A DNA stretch of 53,535 nt from contig JAUCBJ010001515.1 of NCBI GenBank assembly GCA_032718475.1, forward strand, positions 1 to 53,535, written 5' to 3'. Shown here one piece after another: positions 32,261 through 43,280 of the stretch. How positions within the stretch are numbered: the stretch's first letter is position 1; every line of letters starts with the position of its first letter. The translations under genes were made by a program, and so were the position numbers. The notes below the pieces were generated by a model. The model was not told the DNA's origin. It was given only the letters and a program-made list of their open reading frames with translations, and ran no database searches. This DNA comes from Nemertoderma westbladi (Eukaryota > Xenacoelomorpha > Nemertodermatida > Nemertodermatidae).

Positions 32261-33553
32261 CTGAATAGAAATGAAAGAGGTAAAAAGTGATTAGGCGAAA
32301 TCTGCTTAAAATTTGCTAATACAGTAATACTTTCGGATTAGTACTTAAATTAAATTTAAGTCACGTGCTGCGCGAAGGCCCCACTTCGCGTATATCAATT
32401 ATTTAATGTACTGAAGTTACATCAGCCGAAGCCAGTCTGTGCGCGACCATTCACCCACAGTTAAGGGAGACTGGATTCGGATGCTTTGATAGTGATTGCA
32501 GTGTAGACCTACTGTATTAATCGATTGATCGTTAATATATAATCTCTGACAATATATTTACTTTCGGGGAAATATTAACAGTTCCTTTAGGACGTGGTGC
32601 TTTAAGTATAAAACAGAGTTATGACTTATACTAATCACAACTGGATGGCTACTGAGTTTCGTAAAAAGCGCATTCTTTAGGAGATGCTTTATTAACCTTC
32701 ACACTACTTCACACGACTTCACACTACTTCACACTACTGCGCACTGATCTGCCGACCATCACTGAATTTGATCATATATAAGGAGGATCGCAACTGACAC
32801 ATGTAGGGATCATGAAATAGCATTTAATTCACACAAAAACCACTATAATGTAAGTCGCAGTTGCTACCGGTAAACCTGTTCCTCTGACCTTCAGTAATCA
32901 AGAAGATTGGGGGTTTATGATTATTCATCGGTATTCTCCAAATATATCAGCAATATACACCAACATAACAATTAATAACAGAAGTAAAATAATGCGGTGA
33001 ACAGTCAGTATGTGTTGCTTATGCAGTGTTCCATGTGCAGCAATGTTGACTTGCGGTGTGATGCGGTGTGTTGCGTAGTTGAATTGCGTTGCGTTAATAG
33101 TTTTACGTTCTTGTAATCAAAGCCATCTGATGTTTCTGATGTTTAGGTCAAAGTCTGAAACTTCCAACACAGAAGTACAGAAGAATTTCCAAGCAGTTCT
33201 CTCACTCAGAAAGGTAAACAAAGACCGTAATGCATTGCACAGTTTTCTGTAGGCCTATGTACAAGATAAAATGAAAATCGCTCTGATTGGCTGAGCGAGC
33301 TGAACGAAGAGAGGTTCCACGTTTACAGTAAATCAGCTGACAGATTTCGTCATCTGAGTTCCAGTCTTTTAGAGTATTAAGCGCATTGCGGCAGAAAATG
33401 GCTTGTTATGTCCGCTAAAGCACCTACACGGTACATTGCGGAGAAAATGGCTTGTTATGTCCGCTAAAGCACCTACACAGTATATTGCGGAGAAAAATGA
33501 CTTGTTATGTCCGCAAAACCTTTTACACCGCTCCCAGAAAATGGGATTTAATT

Positions 33554-35288
33554 CTATAAAATATAAAAAATCACAGTTTCTAAAATATAAAAATACTCTA
33601 AACAGTTCGACTTACGCGAACGGCGTTTACGCAGTTTTTTGAGGCTAGCAAGAGTCCTTTTCTCTTTGGGGCGAGCCACTTTACTAGGAGGGCTATAACT
33701 CCTAGGTGAAGGGTGCAATACAATTGCATCAGAAGGTTTAGGGTTACGGTCGGTGTATCCACCAGTCAAGGTACCCGGTTGATCGGTATCAACCTCAGTG
33801 GAACGAGGTCGAACAACCTTGAGAGCGCGTTTTAAGACCCCAGCTCTTACTGGTCCCTGAGAGCGGTAGGTGGACCGTGTGTAGTGAGAAATTTCCTCGG
33901 TTTGATGGTTCTTTCCAACTCGCGTTCTCAGGCTCTATCGGAATCGATATGCTTCTCCTCGAGCTGATTTTCCTCTGCTTGTCGTTGGAAGCATGCGTCC
34001 AAAACTCTTGCAGAGAGTAGGGTCGTCCAAGTTCGATATCTTCTTAGAGATTCTGGATTTCCCGATCGAACTGAGATAAAGCTAATTCGTTTACCGCTTG
34101 GACTTGCTGCTGCAATTTACGTTTCTCTAAACAATCGTAGGTTCCTTTTCCGATCTTTGTCGAATAGTGTCTAACGCGTTTTGTTCAACTCTCTCCTCCA
34201 CCTCGGTGACAGGTTGTATCGGGGGTTAAACTGGGACGATTATACGGGTTGAACGGCGATATTAAATGTCCGCGTCCCAATCCGGCTAGGTAGGATGGGC
34301 GAATATCTAGGGAGCCCACTACCGGAGTGCCACCGGTTAATTGTTCAGGTAACACTAGATCTTTGAACAATGAGTACAGTTCAGGAGGATCCGTCATACT
34401 ACTAGGATCAAGAGTCTGAGGTCTCACCAGGGAATGGGGATGTCTGACCGAGTATTCCGGAACTCTGATCATAGGTTTATTTAAGGATCGTTTGAGTCGA
34501 GTGAGCGCGGGTGATACATCGAACAAGTTTCGCTCGAAACTCCCGTAAGTATAGCGAGTAAAACTGTGTTTAGCGCAATGTCTCCGAGGATGTTTATGTC
34601 TTTCGGTTTGTTGGTTGGGTCTAGGGCATTCGTCGCAATAATAAAAAAGACGCACTTGTAGGGGAAACACGGGTGATCTTTCTCCAGTTTTACAATATTC
34701 CTCCATCTGTTAGAAGTTATCCGGTACAACAGGTAGCGGTCGATCGGCGGTAAGATACATCATAGTGAAATAGAGTCGTTTGAGTTCTATCATAGGGTCA
34801 TGATGTATACCTTGAGGATATCGAGTTTCGAGATTTTGTTGACTGGCTATAATGAGATATGTTTCTCTCAAGAATTACAGATATTCGTTGAAGTCACTGC
34901 GTTTATCCGGCTCTTCAACGAGTTGGTTTCGAATAGAAATTTCGTGTTCGATTCTCAGTTTATCGTTCCGACTCCGCTGGGTATGATATTTAAATAGAAC
35001 CATTTCCCTTTCGGTGTCTACATCGTCCGTATCATGTAAATCGATAGGATGACCAGTAAGTAAGAAGTCCATATACGTACCATTACGATGCGTATAGCGA
35101 GCGGTGAATTTTCTATAGTCCAATTCAAGCGTGAGCTGTTCCTTTAACATTGGCGGTTCGATATAACGGCCATCGTCCTCCGTAGTGGGTTGCCTAGCGT
35201 CGCCGCGTATTAAACTATCAAAAAACGCTTGCAATGGCAGGGTATATCGTTTCCTGATACCAAGATCATCTTCTATCAACTCAGTCAT
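33554..35288 (-). pseudogene. Extra 3' ORF of the BEL/Pao element, broken, function unknown
   Basis: From MTELIEDDLGIRKRYTL (35288) one minus-strand frame runs to 34185 (~368 codons), broken by two TAA stops (34877-34875 and 34712-34710). Residues on both sides look protein-like. Around 34640-34560 it encodes a Cys/His cluster (FYYCDECP...RHKHPRRHC), compatible with a zinc finger. After frameshifts, charged glutamine/glutamate-rich, probably coiled-coil sequence (34150-33960) and a short frame with a basic tail (33769-33554; LKKLRKRRSRKS) follow. It occupies the place where some BEL/Pao elements carry an env-like or accessory gene. I see no membrane segment or signal peptide, and I recognise no family. 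Confidence 0.6.
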
Positions 35289-37003
35289 AGCTGCTATATG
35301 AGTTTATCGATATTATAATTAATTATAATTAGGCTAGCGGTCGTCGCTGCCTCCCCCTCAATGCCCCCGGACAGCGCAAGCTCCTCAGCACTAATGTACT
35401 GTCGCCGCTGTGTCTTTCGCCAACGTAGTAGCTACACAATGACAACAATAACCAGCGCGAGTCATGCCACTGTCCATCCCAAGGGCTCAGAATTACTTCA
35501 GGTTCTTGCTACAGAGGTGGGGCAACTTTCACAACTGCGACTCGCTACTGTAAACACACTTTAGTAGTAACATTCACCTATAAACGCACAAATTCCACAC
35601 AACTGTCACAAATTGTACACATTCGGGCCATTTGTCCGTTAGTTAAGTGCCTTCCAGAATGCCACGTTATTATTATGTATCCCTGGATACTAACAGTGTG
35701 CTATTTATTCCGTATGCTATTCAATGGGGCAAGCTTTCTATTGTTCTTTTAACTAGCTTCTAATTCTAGCGTGGTTGTTGCTATGGTGACATTATGGAAA
35801 GCTAGCAGTAGAATTAGGGTAATTCTCATGCATACAGATCTGGGATGCTATTTAATAGTAATTCTTTAATTGTCAATATTCCCCTTTATACATGATTTTA
35901 TGAATTTTATCGGCTATTGACTATATGTTGGAGATTCTCGCACACTAATATACTTAATAGGGTGAATCTCCGCTCCCATGATCTATTAATTAATGTAATT
36001 TTGGGAATGTTATAAATTGTATAAAAATGACAATTTATCAAATTCATGAGAGGATATGAATTTAAATTTATTCCCGTAAATTTTATTATTTAATATTAAA
36101 ATAGACACAATTTTATTCCAGAGCATGTCTGGGGACTGGGATCCTTAATTCTAGGAAATTTGTCTTTTTAAGAGTATCGGTAAGTACTACGATATCTTAA
36201 TCGACTAGAATTTTAAAGGATCGGAATTTTAACAGATTTTGGATTTCTAGATTTTCTTGGTTAGAGTTTATTTGTATGTATTTACTCTATTATAACATTT
36301 GTTTTTATAGATTTTTATAAATATTAAATAATTAATATTTAAGATGGGCACCGAATTATTCCAGAACTTGTCTGGGGACGTTAACCACTGATTCTAGAAT
36401 TTTGTCTTTCAAGTATATCGGTGGGTGCCGCGATATTTAATCGACTAGAATTACAGATGGTCAAAGGGTTTAACAGATTTATTTTGCGTTTTACGCTACT
36501 GTTAAAGGGACATCACGCTACTATATGTATTATTTAATATACGGTATGAGAGCAATATTGCAAGAAGCAATGTCAGTGAGAAGAGGCAAGTCGTTTCCAA
36601 GGTCTACCCAGAGCTTGGTTTAGCTGAGACACGAGGATCTGAACTTTGCATTCCTAATACTCTACTTACCAATAATACTTGAGTATAGTAGGAGCTTTAT
36701 TGTACTTTAATAAGTACGGACATTTCATCTTACTGTAGTCACGTATTTATAATATGATAGGGACAGTAAGGAAAGAGAAAAGTAATTATTTCTCGCCATT
36801 ACACTAAATATATAATGTTAATTAATTAAGTAATAAACACAAATATATATTGCACTAATCTACTAAATAATCGCTAAAATAACATTCTGATAAATAAAAT
36901 TAAAGAAAACGATTATAATAAAATTACTTAATAATACATACATAAATGTAAAAATAATAAAAACATATAAAATAATATAGTCACACACCCACTCCAGACG
37001 CGG
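35289..37003. other. Non-coding AT-rich interior of the BEL/Pao element, with a ~130-bp duplication
   Basis: No coding similarity is visible where the integrase core should be. Two diverged direct repeats of about 130 bp lie at 36117-36245 and 36360-36485 (GTCTGGGGACTGGG or GTCTGGGGACGTTA..., TTTTGTCTTT, ATCGGT, TTTAATCGACTAGAATT). The AT-rich sequence from 36770 to 36980 is unremarkable. Confidence 0.6.
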
Positions 37004-37650
37004 TTACGTTGGGGAGTCCCTAGATGTTTGTTGGATTAGGGAGGTGGTCGTGGGAAGAGTATCTTGCCTTCCATAGTTTCCGGATAGTTCTCTGTCTCTT
37101 TCCAGTAAACATAAACGACCAACTGGGCGATTGAGTTGTTGTGTTTCGAATACAATTCCAGGTTTCTTCTTCGTCCTGGAATAGTGACGATGGAAACATC
37201 GCTTCAAATACACGATGGCCTTACAAAGCCGATTCGAGGAGCTATAATGGTTTATCGCTCTCTGCAGGAGAGGTGAGAGCCCCTGCGAGATGTCTGGTGT
37301 TCCAGATTTCCGGTCTCTTTCTCTGATTTCCACAACAGATTTATTTGTGGCGGGGGAGTTTAGATCCACAGCGTCGTCCCCTGAAATGTGTAGTACAGAC
37401 AGATCAATCACGGGTTTAAATAACTTTGATTTACTCGTCCGGGTTTTAGGTTTGACTTTCTCCGCTCCCTTGGCTTGTCTAATCTCAGCCGTGGTGAGAT
37501 GAGGAGGCCATTCATCCTCTTCTTTACTTAGGAAGTCGGGTCAACCTAACCAGTCTGGAGTATCTATCAGTTCTTGAGGAGTTGCTCCTCTGGAAGCGAT
37601 GTCGGCTGGATTAATCGTCCCAGGGCAATGTCTCCATTGATCTACATTAG
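37004..37650 (-). pseudogene. BEL/Pao RNase H-integrase junction remnant
   Basis: The minus strand reads WRHCPGTINPADIASRGA, then TPQELIDTPDW, an in-frame TGA, PDFLSKEEDEWP, and after a linker INHYSSSNRLCKAIVYLKR. This matches the BEL/Pao segment 'WRHVPT..NPADLASRG...WW.GP.FL...WP...ryssfnrL.r..a...R' that precedes the integrase. The frame stops at 37004, before the catalytic DDE domain. The preceding reverse transcriptase/RNase H is missing at ~37660. Confidence 0.85.
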
Positions 37651-37688
37651 AGTTAATATCGTCATTATCGGAGGAGTATGGTGTTCCC

Positions 37689-38919
37689 TCAGTTGTATCC
37701 TATCGCCTCATTTAGCTCGTCGTTGTAGTCGAATTGTCTGCCATGATTGATGAGATGGCACAGGTGCACTTGGTTTCTCCAAGCTTCACTTTCGGTGAGG
37801 AGGTCGATTGTATTTTCCTCGTCAAATAATTGGGTAATATCGTCGTTATCTGAGGAGTATGGTGTTCCCTCAGGTGTGGTCTCTCCCTCACTGATTTCTT
37901 CTTCCCATTCACTCACCTGTTGTACTTGGTCGTTAGGTAATCTTTCCATGAGTGTTCTACGGGAAGGTCCAGTGAAGTACCAACCTACTCTCGTTCTTCC
38001 CGCATATGTTTGTAATGGTTGCGATCGAGCATGCCGTTTTTCTAATGTCTCTAGCGCCTCATGCGCATAGCCGTAGTCGGTGTTGAATCTAGGGATATCA
38101 TGCTGCTGGGTAAATCGTCTTCATCCCAGTTGTAAGGTTCCACTTGGCTGGTAGCAAAGTTCTTTATCGCCACCATTTTTACTGACCTTATGCTGTGTTC
38201 TCCTAGTTCGTCCTGGGGAGTGGACAACGCTCCTACATAGTAGTCTGTAGCTACTGTGGATTTCTAAACCTGCATAATTCCTGAAAGGTTCAACTTAGTT
38301 CGGAACTTGGGTTGTCCATGTGAGAGTAATATATGGTGAGGGGTTTTTAGGTGTACCGGTAGGTACCTGTTGTGTCATTGTGTTAGTATGTCTGTATGTG
38401 TACTGCTGCACTAAAGTGTTGAAGTAGTAAAATATAAGTCTGACAGTTGATGTAGTAAGTGAAACGAGATTGTATTTATTACCTAGTATTGGGCAATATA
38501 TTAGATTAAACAGTCCAGCAAAGATGTCTTCGGCTAGTTCTTTGTCGATGAATGTTCCTGTGCTGCCGGAGTCCAGGAGGGCGTTGACTATAAAACTCTT
38601 ACCTGATCCATGGACTCTCAGCTGAACTACGGGGAATTCCCGGATTCCGACGTTGGAAGTTGGCGCTTTCCAAGTTGGTTGTCTGTCTGGAATAGTCGAT
38701 TGGACTTCATTATCGGTTTCAGTCTCATACGTAAGCGCTCGATACACCGCGGTGTTTGTCATATAACAGGGTTCGTTTTCGTTGGAGAATTCGTCGGTGT
38801 AGAATCCTTCCATCTCAGAGCTGTGGTCAGTGACGTTCACATCACTGAATTGGACATGTAGTTCGGGCTCACTTACCTGACTCGTGCGGGTTCTTTCAAA
38901 TTCTGTGTGCAGCAAGATA
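37689..38919 (-). pseudogene. BEL/Pao aspartic-protease-type region, frameshifted
   Basis: A VVQLRVHGSGKSFIVNALLD segment continuing SGSTGTFIDKELAEDIF carries the D-S-G active-site-like triad of retroviral-type proteases. Downstream, in another frame, SIRSVKMVAIKNF is followed by GRTRVGWYFTGP, the end of the BEL/Pao protease-associated domain. An acidic linker (EWEEEISEGETTPEG...) ends at 37689. The N-terminal frame (38915-38295) is the same as gag. A ~40-bp direct repeat (AGGAGTATGGTGTTCCCTCA at about 37673 and 37853) brackets the spot where reverse transcriptase should begin. Confidence 0.8.
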
Positions 38920-39356
38920 TGATGTTTCGCGCCTCACTTAGCACACCTAGCATCTGAGTAACAGGTCCGCCGTTGGTGTCCTCGTCTGAGACAATTATAT
39001 CACAACCGCTTATCCCACATGACATCACGTCTATCCTTAAGGGATTTCTTCAGGAATTCATCACACCCACTCAAGCGATGTGGCCCGTCGCACAATACAC
39101 ATTTGGTCTTGATGTTACTTACTTTAACCTGTGCTGTGTGGTGCACACTTGTTCTTTCCTCGGGCTTTCTTCCATGAATTCTCTTAGGAGACGTGGGAGG
39201 AGTTGTTACCTGTTCTCTCCTGTCACTGGTTATATATTCTATCTTCTGTTCTCTCCTGTCACTGGTTCGAGACTTAGATTTACTTACGTCTTTACGTGTT
39301 TTGTTGACATAATAAGATCTTTCGGTGTCTTTCCCGCTGTTCTCCTCGTGGGAGGT

Positions 39357-41189
39357 CTAGCTTTCGCCGTCGTCTGTATAACACACTGGTGTTACCTTTC
39401 TCCTAGAAACGGGTTTTTCACTCACCTTATTTTCCGGTGTCTTCTCTCGGGACTGCTTTAGGAGCTGTAATCTTACCTCTCCATCTAAGAATGACATGAG
39501 ATCAGCCATGGAAGGTTCTCTTTGTTGCTGGTCCATCATATAGAGAACCTTTTTGTCCCAGCGAGTACCTACTCCACCCTTTGGCAAAGTTAATGCTAAG
39601 GCTCCTACAACCATAGAATTCTGGTATTCTTGAGACTTACCTAACCAATCTAGTTGTCTACAGATCTCCTGAATCTCATCGGAAAACTCTATAATCCCGC
39701 TGCTATGGAACTTTCGGGGCGCCATTAATTTCGCATACAAATACCTAGCTATGTTAGTCCTATTACCATACCTGATGTTTAGTGTATCCCAAACTTGTCT
39801 TAATCCATCTGGATGTCCAATAAACTTTAACACCATTAACTTGGGAGGTCCTTCCAAGCACTCGATGAGGAATCTAAGTTTCTCTCCATTGGATAGTACG
39901 GAACTCTGTATGTTATCTTTATAATATTCATTAAAAGGTAACCATTTCATCTCATCTCCATTGAACTTGATGATCTCTCCCACCTTTACCGCTTGACGGG
40001 CTTCGGTTCTAGCCATTTGACGCGTAAAACTTTCTTGGGCCATCATATTATTTAATATCGAGTTATCGGTATATACATTTCTCGGATTAGGATCAGGTCT
40101 ATATGGAATATCATTATCAACGGGTTTATAATTACCCTTAATAGGGTTCACTATAGGAGTTTCTACTTCACTAGCAGTATAGATGCGTGTAGGCTCCACA
40201 CCTTGCGCATGAAATACGTCAGACCTAACAGGTTGACACATTGTTACAGGGGGTGGTGGTACACCCAATTGTATATTTACTAATTTATCGCGTTCTAACG
40301 CGATACTCTGCTGCACTTCTTGCAACTCTAACCTACCCTCTCTTACTGCTCCCTTTAACTGCTGAACAGTCCCTTCCAACTCACGGACCTGCTGGGAGGA
40401 ACATTTACAATGTTCCCTCAGCTGCCCGAGCAGGAGACCCATCTCCCGCCGTACCTCATCCACCCACTCTACCGCCGAAGCGGGAGCCGCCAACATAGTA
40501 GCGGGCAGACGAGGGACGACGGGCGATAAATCGTTGATGTCTCGCTCGGCGTCCAGGACTGGGATTGACTCAGGGGCTGTTTTACTGGGCATAGGTAGTT
40601 TAGTACTGTGCAAAGGGAATTTAGAGTTAGGTTCTGGAAGTACAGGAGTCTCTATCACAGAGGGAGTGGCTTCGAAAACAGGCCTAATTATTTCAGGCTC
40701 ATCTACTATAGTAGGGGGTCTGTCTACTCTAATAATTTGGTCTGTGGGTTCAGGATTACCTAAGTCTACACTAGCCAGTTGCCTTCTCACCGCAAGAGGT
40801 AAATTAGATAACTTCTGACGGTGTGGCGTTCTTCTACGTCCGCTTGAACGAGATTTATTACCTCTACCTTCGGGATCTGTTGTATCACCTTCATCGGAGG
40901 AGGCAAATCCCTGTCTTCTGGGAGTAGATCGACTCAGTAACTGCATCTGAGTAGCTGTCCTTTGTTTCTTCAAGTAATCTTGTTTCGCCTGAAGGTTTTC
41001 CAGCTCTAGTTGGGTAGTCGCTTCAGACGCCTTCCGTTCTGCTTCAGCCACTGCCGCTTTCCTTTCAGCCTCTGCTGCTGCCGCTTTTCTATCAGCCGCT
41101 GCCGCTTTCCTTTCAGATTCTGCCGCGGCCGCTGACCTTCGGTCTTCTATTTGCCGTTTCTTTAATTGTTCCTCTTGTTCCATTGCCAT
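39357..41189 (-). CDS. gag: BEL/Pao gag, 610 residues, with zinc knuckles read past the stop
   Basis: Structural protein of the retrotransposon particle. Residues 1-90 are an Ala/Glu/Lys-rich coiled coil (repeated AAAAEAERKAA). A Ser/Arg-rich and Pro-rich linker follows to ~215, then a second coiled coil (~240-305). From ~390 comes the BEL/Pao gag core (IIKFNGDEMKWLPFNEYYKD, LRFLIECLEGPPK, VWDTLNIRYGN). The frame meets TAG at 39359-39357 but stays open in the same frame through 38920 apart from two TGA codons. That stretch encodes the nucleocapsid knuckles (CVLCDGPHRLSGC..., ...YNCLRRGHQRRTC, CAK-stop-GAKHHILLH). Both TGA codons stand exactly where BEL/Pao knuckles have cysteine. The start is the first ATG of the frame; 5' leader ~2.1 kb. 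Confidence 0.9.
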   Translation of the reverse strand: MAMEQEEQLKKRQIEDRRSAAAAESERKAAAADRKAAAAEAERKAAVAEAERKASEATTQLELENLQAKQDYLKKQRTATQMQLLSRSTPRRQGFASSDEGDTTDPEGRGNKSRSSGRRRTPHRQKLSNLPLAVRRQLASVDLGNPEPTDQIIRVDRPPTIVDEPEIIRPVFEATPSVIETPVLPEPNSKFPLHSTKLPMPSKTAPESIPVLDAERDINDLSPVVPRLPATMLAAPASAVEWVDEVRREMGLLLGQLREHCKCSSQQVRELEGTVQQLKGAVREGRLELQEVQQSIALERDKLVNIQLGVPPPPVTMCQPVRSDVFHAQGVEPTRIYTASEVETPIVNPIKGNYKPVDNDIPYRPDPNPRNVYTDNSILNNMMAQESFTRQMARTEARQAVKVGEIIKFNGDEMKWLPFNEYYKDNIQSSVLSNGEKLRFLIECLEGPPKLMVLKFIGHPDGLRQVWDTLNIRYGNRTNIARYLYAKLMAPRKFHSSGIIEFSDEIQEICRQLDWLGKSQEYQNSMVVGALALTLPKGGVGTRWDKKVLYMMDQQQREPSMADLMSFLDGEVRLQLLKQSREKTPENKVSEKPVSRRKVTPVCYTDDGES

Positions 41190-43280
41190 GAGGACCTTAA
41201 TAGGCCTACGGTGCTATACTAGCCTAGGGTCTGATACTACTACTGAAGGGATGACCTTTCTTACAGTAGGAGGGGACTTGGACTTCGGTCTCAGATGTTC
41301 TGCACCCCTGTCTGAGTCACAGACTGTGCTTTCTAGGAGACTATCTGACAAAGTTTGCTTTGTGTCAGCCATGTTTGATTGTACAGTTGAATGCCTACTA
41401 CTATAACGATTAACGACAGTTAAAGTAAATCTAGTAATTCAGTAACAACTGTAAGCCTAGTAATTAATTACCGATACCGTTACTCAGTGTAACGTGATAT
41501 ATATAATATATTAAATACCGGTATACCCTTATAGTATATATATAGGTATTATTACAGACTAGAATTAGTCACAGAATACCGGTATATAATTTCGGCCTAA
41601 ATTTATATAAATGTATATAATAAGCCTACTGTGAATACCAGTATACACCTTTGGTATATATAAGTATTATTATAAACTAGGATTAGTCACAGAATACCGG
41701 TATATAATTTCAGCTTAAATTTATAGAAATAAATATAATCAGCCTATCGTAAATACCGGTAATGTCAATTATTTTATAACACTGAATCTCTGAATTTTTA
41801 GGGTTACTTTACTTTACTTTACTTTATTACAGTTATTAAGCAGTAGTCCAACTGATGCCAAGACCTAATTGGTGTATAACAGGCCTACTATTTTATAAAT
41901 CGGTTTGAGTTGATTTATAATATGTTTATATATACCCGTACAAGGGGTTTTGTCAATGTTTGAAATAAATGTTACTATTTCTGGTAAGGAGTCACTACAC
42001 AGAAGCTGAACGCTCTCAGTGGAGTGCTACTTGTTGGACACTAAAACAAATAATTCTACCTTACTAAGTTACTTATTACTACCAATTACATACAATTACT
42101 GTGTAGGATTACAATTTCTAAATAAACACCAAAAGTTACACGTACAAATTTTAGGGTAATTTCACAGGAAATCTGCAAACCAGCCTAACAAGGAGTTAGA
42201 ATTTCTGGTTATTACAAACGGACAGGATACTACGGTATTTGAAAATAATTAAGCAGTAGTAAATATATTGCGTTGTCCAGATAAGAAAATACCACCGTCT
42301 GACGACTTATAGCTTTAGCTCTACAGCTCTATAAATACTACGTTATGTATCCGGAGTGTCCTTACCTAGAAGTTAATTACCGCAGCCAACCAGAGCTAAC
42401 GTGCCTATTAACCACTTTACAACACAAATATACTGCCTACACACCAATTACCTTCGGAAAGTACTGTACACTAAAACCTAAATTAGGTACAAGTACTTAT
42501 ACAACAAATAACTAGCAGTTAAATATACTTGTACAGCTAAAAGAACCACGATATCTGCTGGAGTGACCAGAGCATAAAATCAACAGTCTTTACCTACGCC
42601 TAGCAGCCCTGATGTAGTACCGGGGTTAATTTAACTATAACGGTATGTATAACAAGCACAATTACTGTAGGAATAAACTTAGGGGTTATGTAGGTTGCGA
42701 ATACTCGCATATACTCTGATTAATAAATATTACGCTACCCGTGCAGACTATACAAACAAAATACAGACCAAACGCTGGCAGACTACTATCAAGCCTAAAT
42801 AAACTACAGTATATGCAGACTCCGAAATGGTTAGTTAGTAGGCGTTCTAACCGAGTAGTACGACTTATTTTTTTTCGGGGGGGATTTACCTTACAACACT
42901 GGATGCCCCCACCTTCCTAACTAGTACTTTATCGGACATACACTCTACACACACTGCAATCTCTTCAGACCTAACAACAGCCAGACAACAATCCAGCCTA
43001 CTAATTATTTGTACAATTTGAGCGGGCTTCTGCCTTCTGGTCAATATTACACTTACAGATAAATAAAACTGACAGAAATAAGTAAACCATACAAAGGAAT
43101 AAGGGGTGATCAATCCCTAATCCCCTAACAGCCTACAATATACAATATATCACAATCGAACTAATACTGGTACCCGCAAGTACCGGTTCCGGTGGTTAGG
43201 TAGTTAGGCCTACAGGTTACCGTCCGACCGGTACATTCGAATTTATTGCCTACGTGCAATCAAGAGTTTAAAACTATTAA
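41190..43280 (-). other. BEL/Pao 5' leader with a ~120-bp tandem repeat
   Basis: Between the 5' LTR and gag there is no supported ORF. A ~120-bp unit is repeated at about 41515-41640 and 41635-41757 (GGTATTATTA, GTCACAGAATACCGGTATAT, AATTTCRGC, AAATTTATA). The position next to the LTR lacks a recognisable primer-binding site. A short CTTTA array lies near 41805-41827. Confidence 0.6.

Larger units (their letters stand above)
31072..32390. mobile_element. 1.3-kb insertion in the 3' LTR, Helitron-related module
   Basis: Comparison with the intact LTR shows extra sequence beginning GGGGCGAGCCACGAAGTTGG and ending with the hairpin CGCGAAGGCCCCACTTCGCG. No target duplication longer than one base is visible. 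The first ~37-bp unit is directly repeated. A (GTC)n run follows, then a tandem module shared with the Helitron at 45100-49722. The absence of duplication and the terminal hairpin suggest a Helitron-type origin, although a canonical CTRR end is not seen. Confidence 0.7.
31015..33527 (-). repeat. BEL/Pao 3' LTR, split by a 1.3-kb insertion
   Basis: It matches 43281-44473 except for the insertion at 31072-32390. Without the insertion it is ~1,193 bp. Near 33380-33515 it has three tandem ~50-bp units (ATTGCGGAGAAAATGGCTTG, then TTATGTCCGC), which lie at the U3 start on the minus strand and could be enhancer repeats. CTTCACACTA-type 11-bp repeats lie at about 32695-32740. Confidence 0.93.

Noticed and set aside
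40241-40818. Plus-strand ORFs opposite gag
   Set aside because: Antisense of the BEL/Pao gag linker; no independent similarity.
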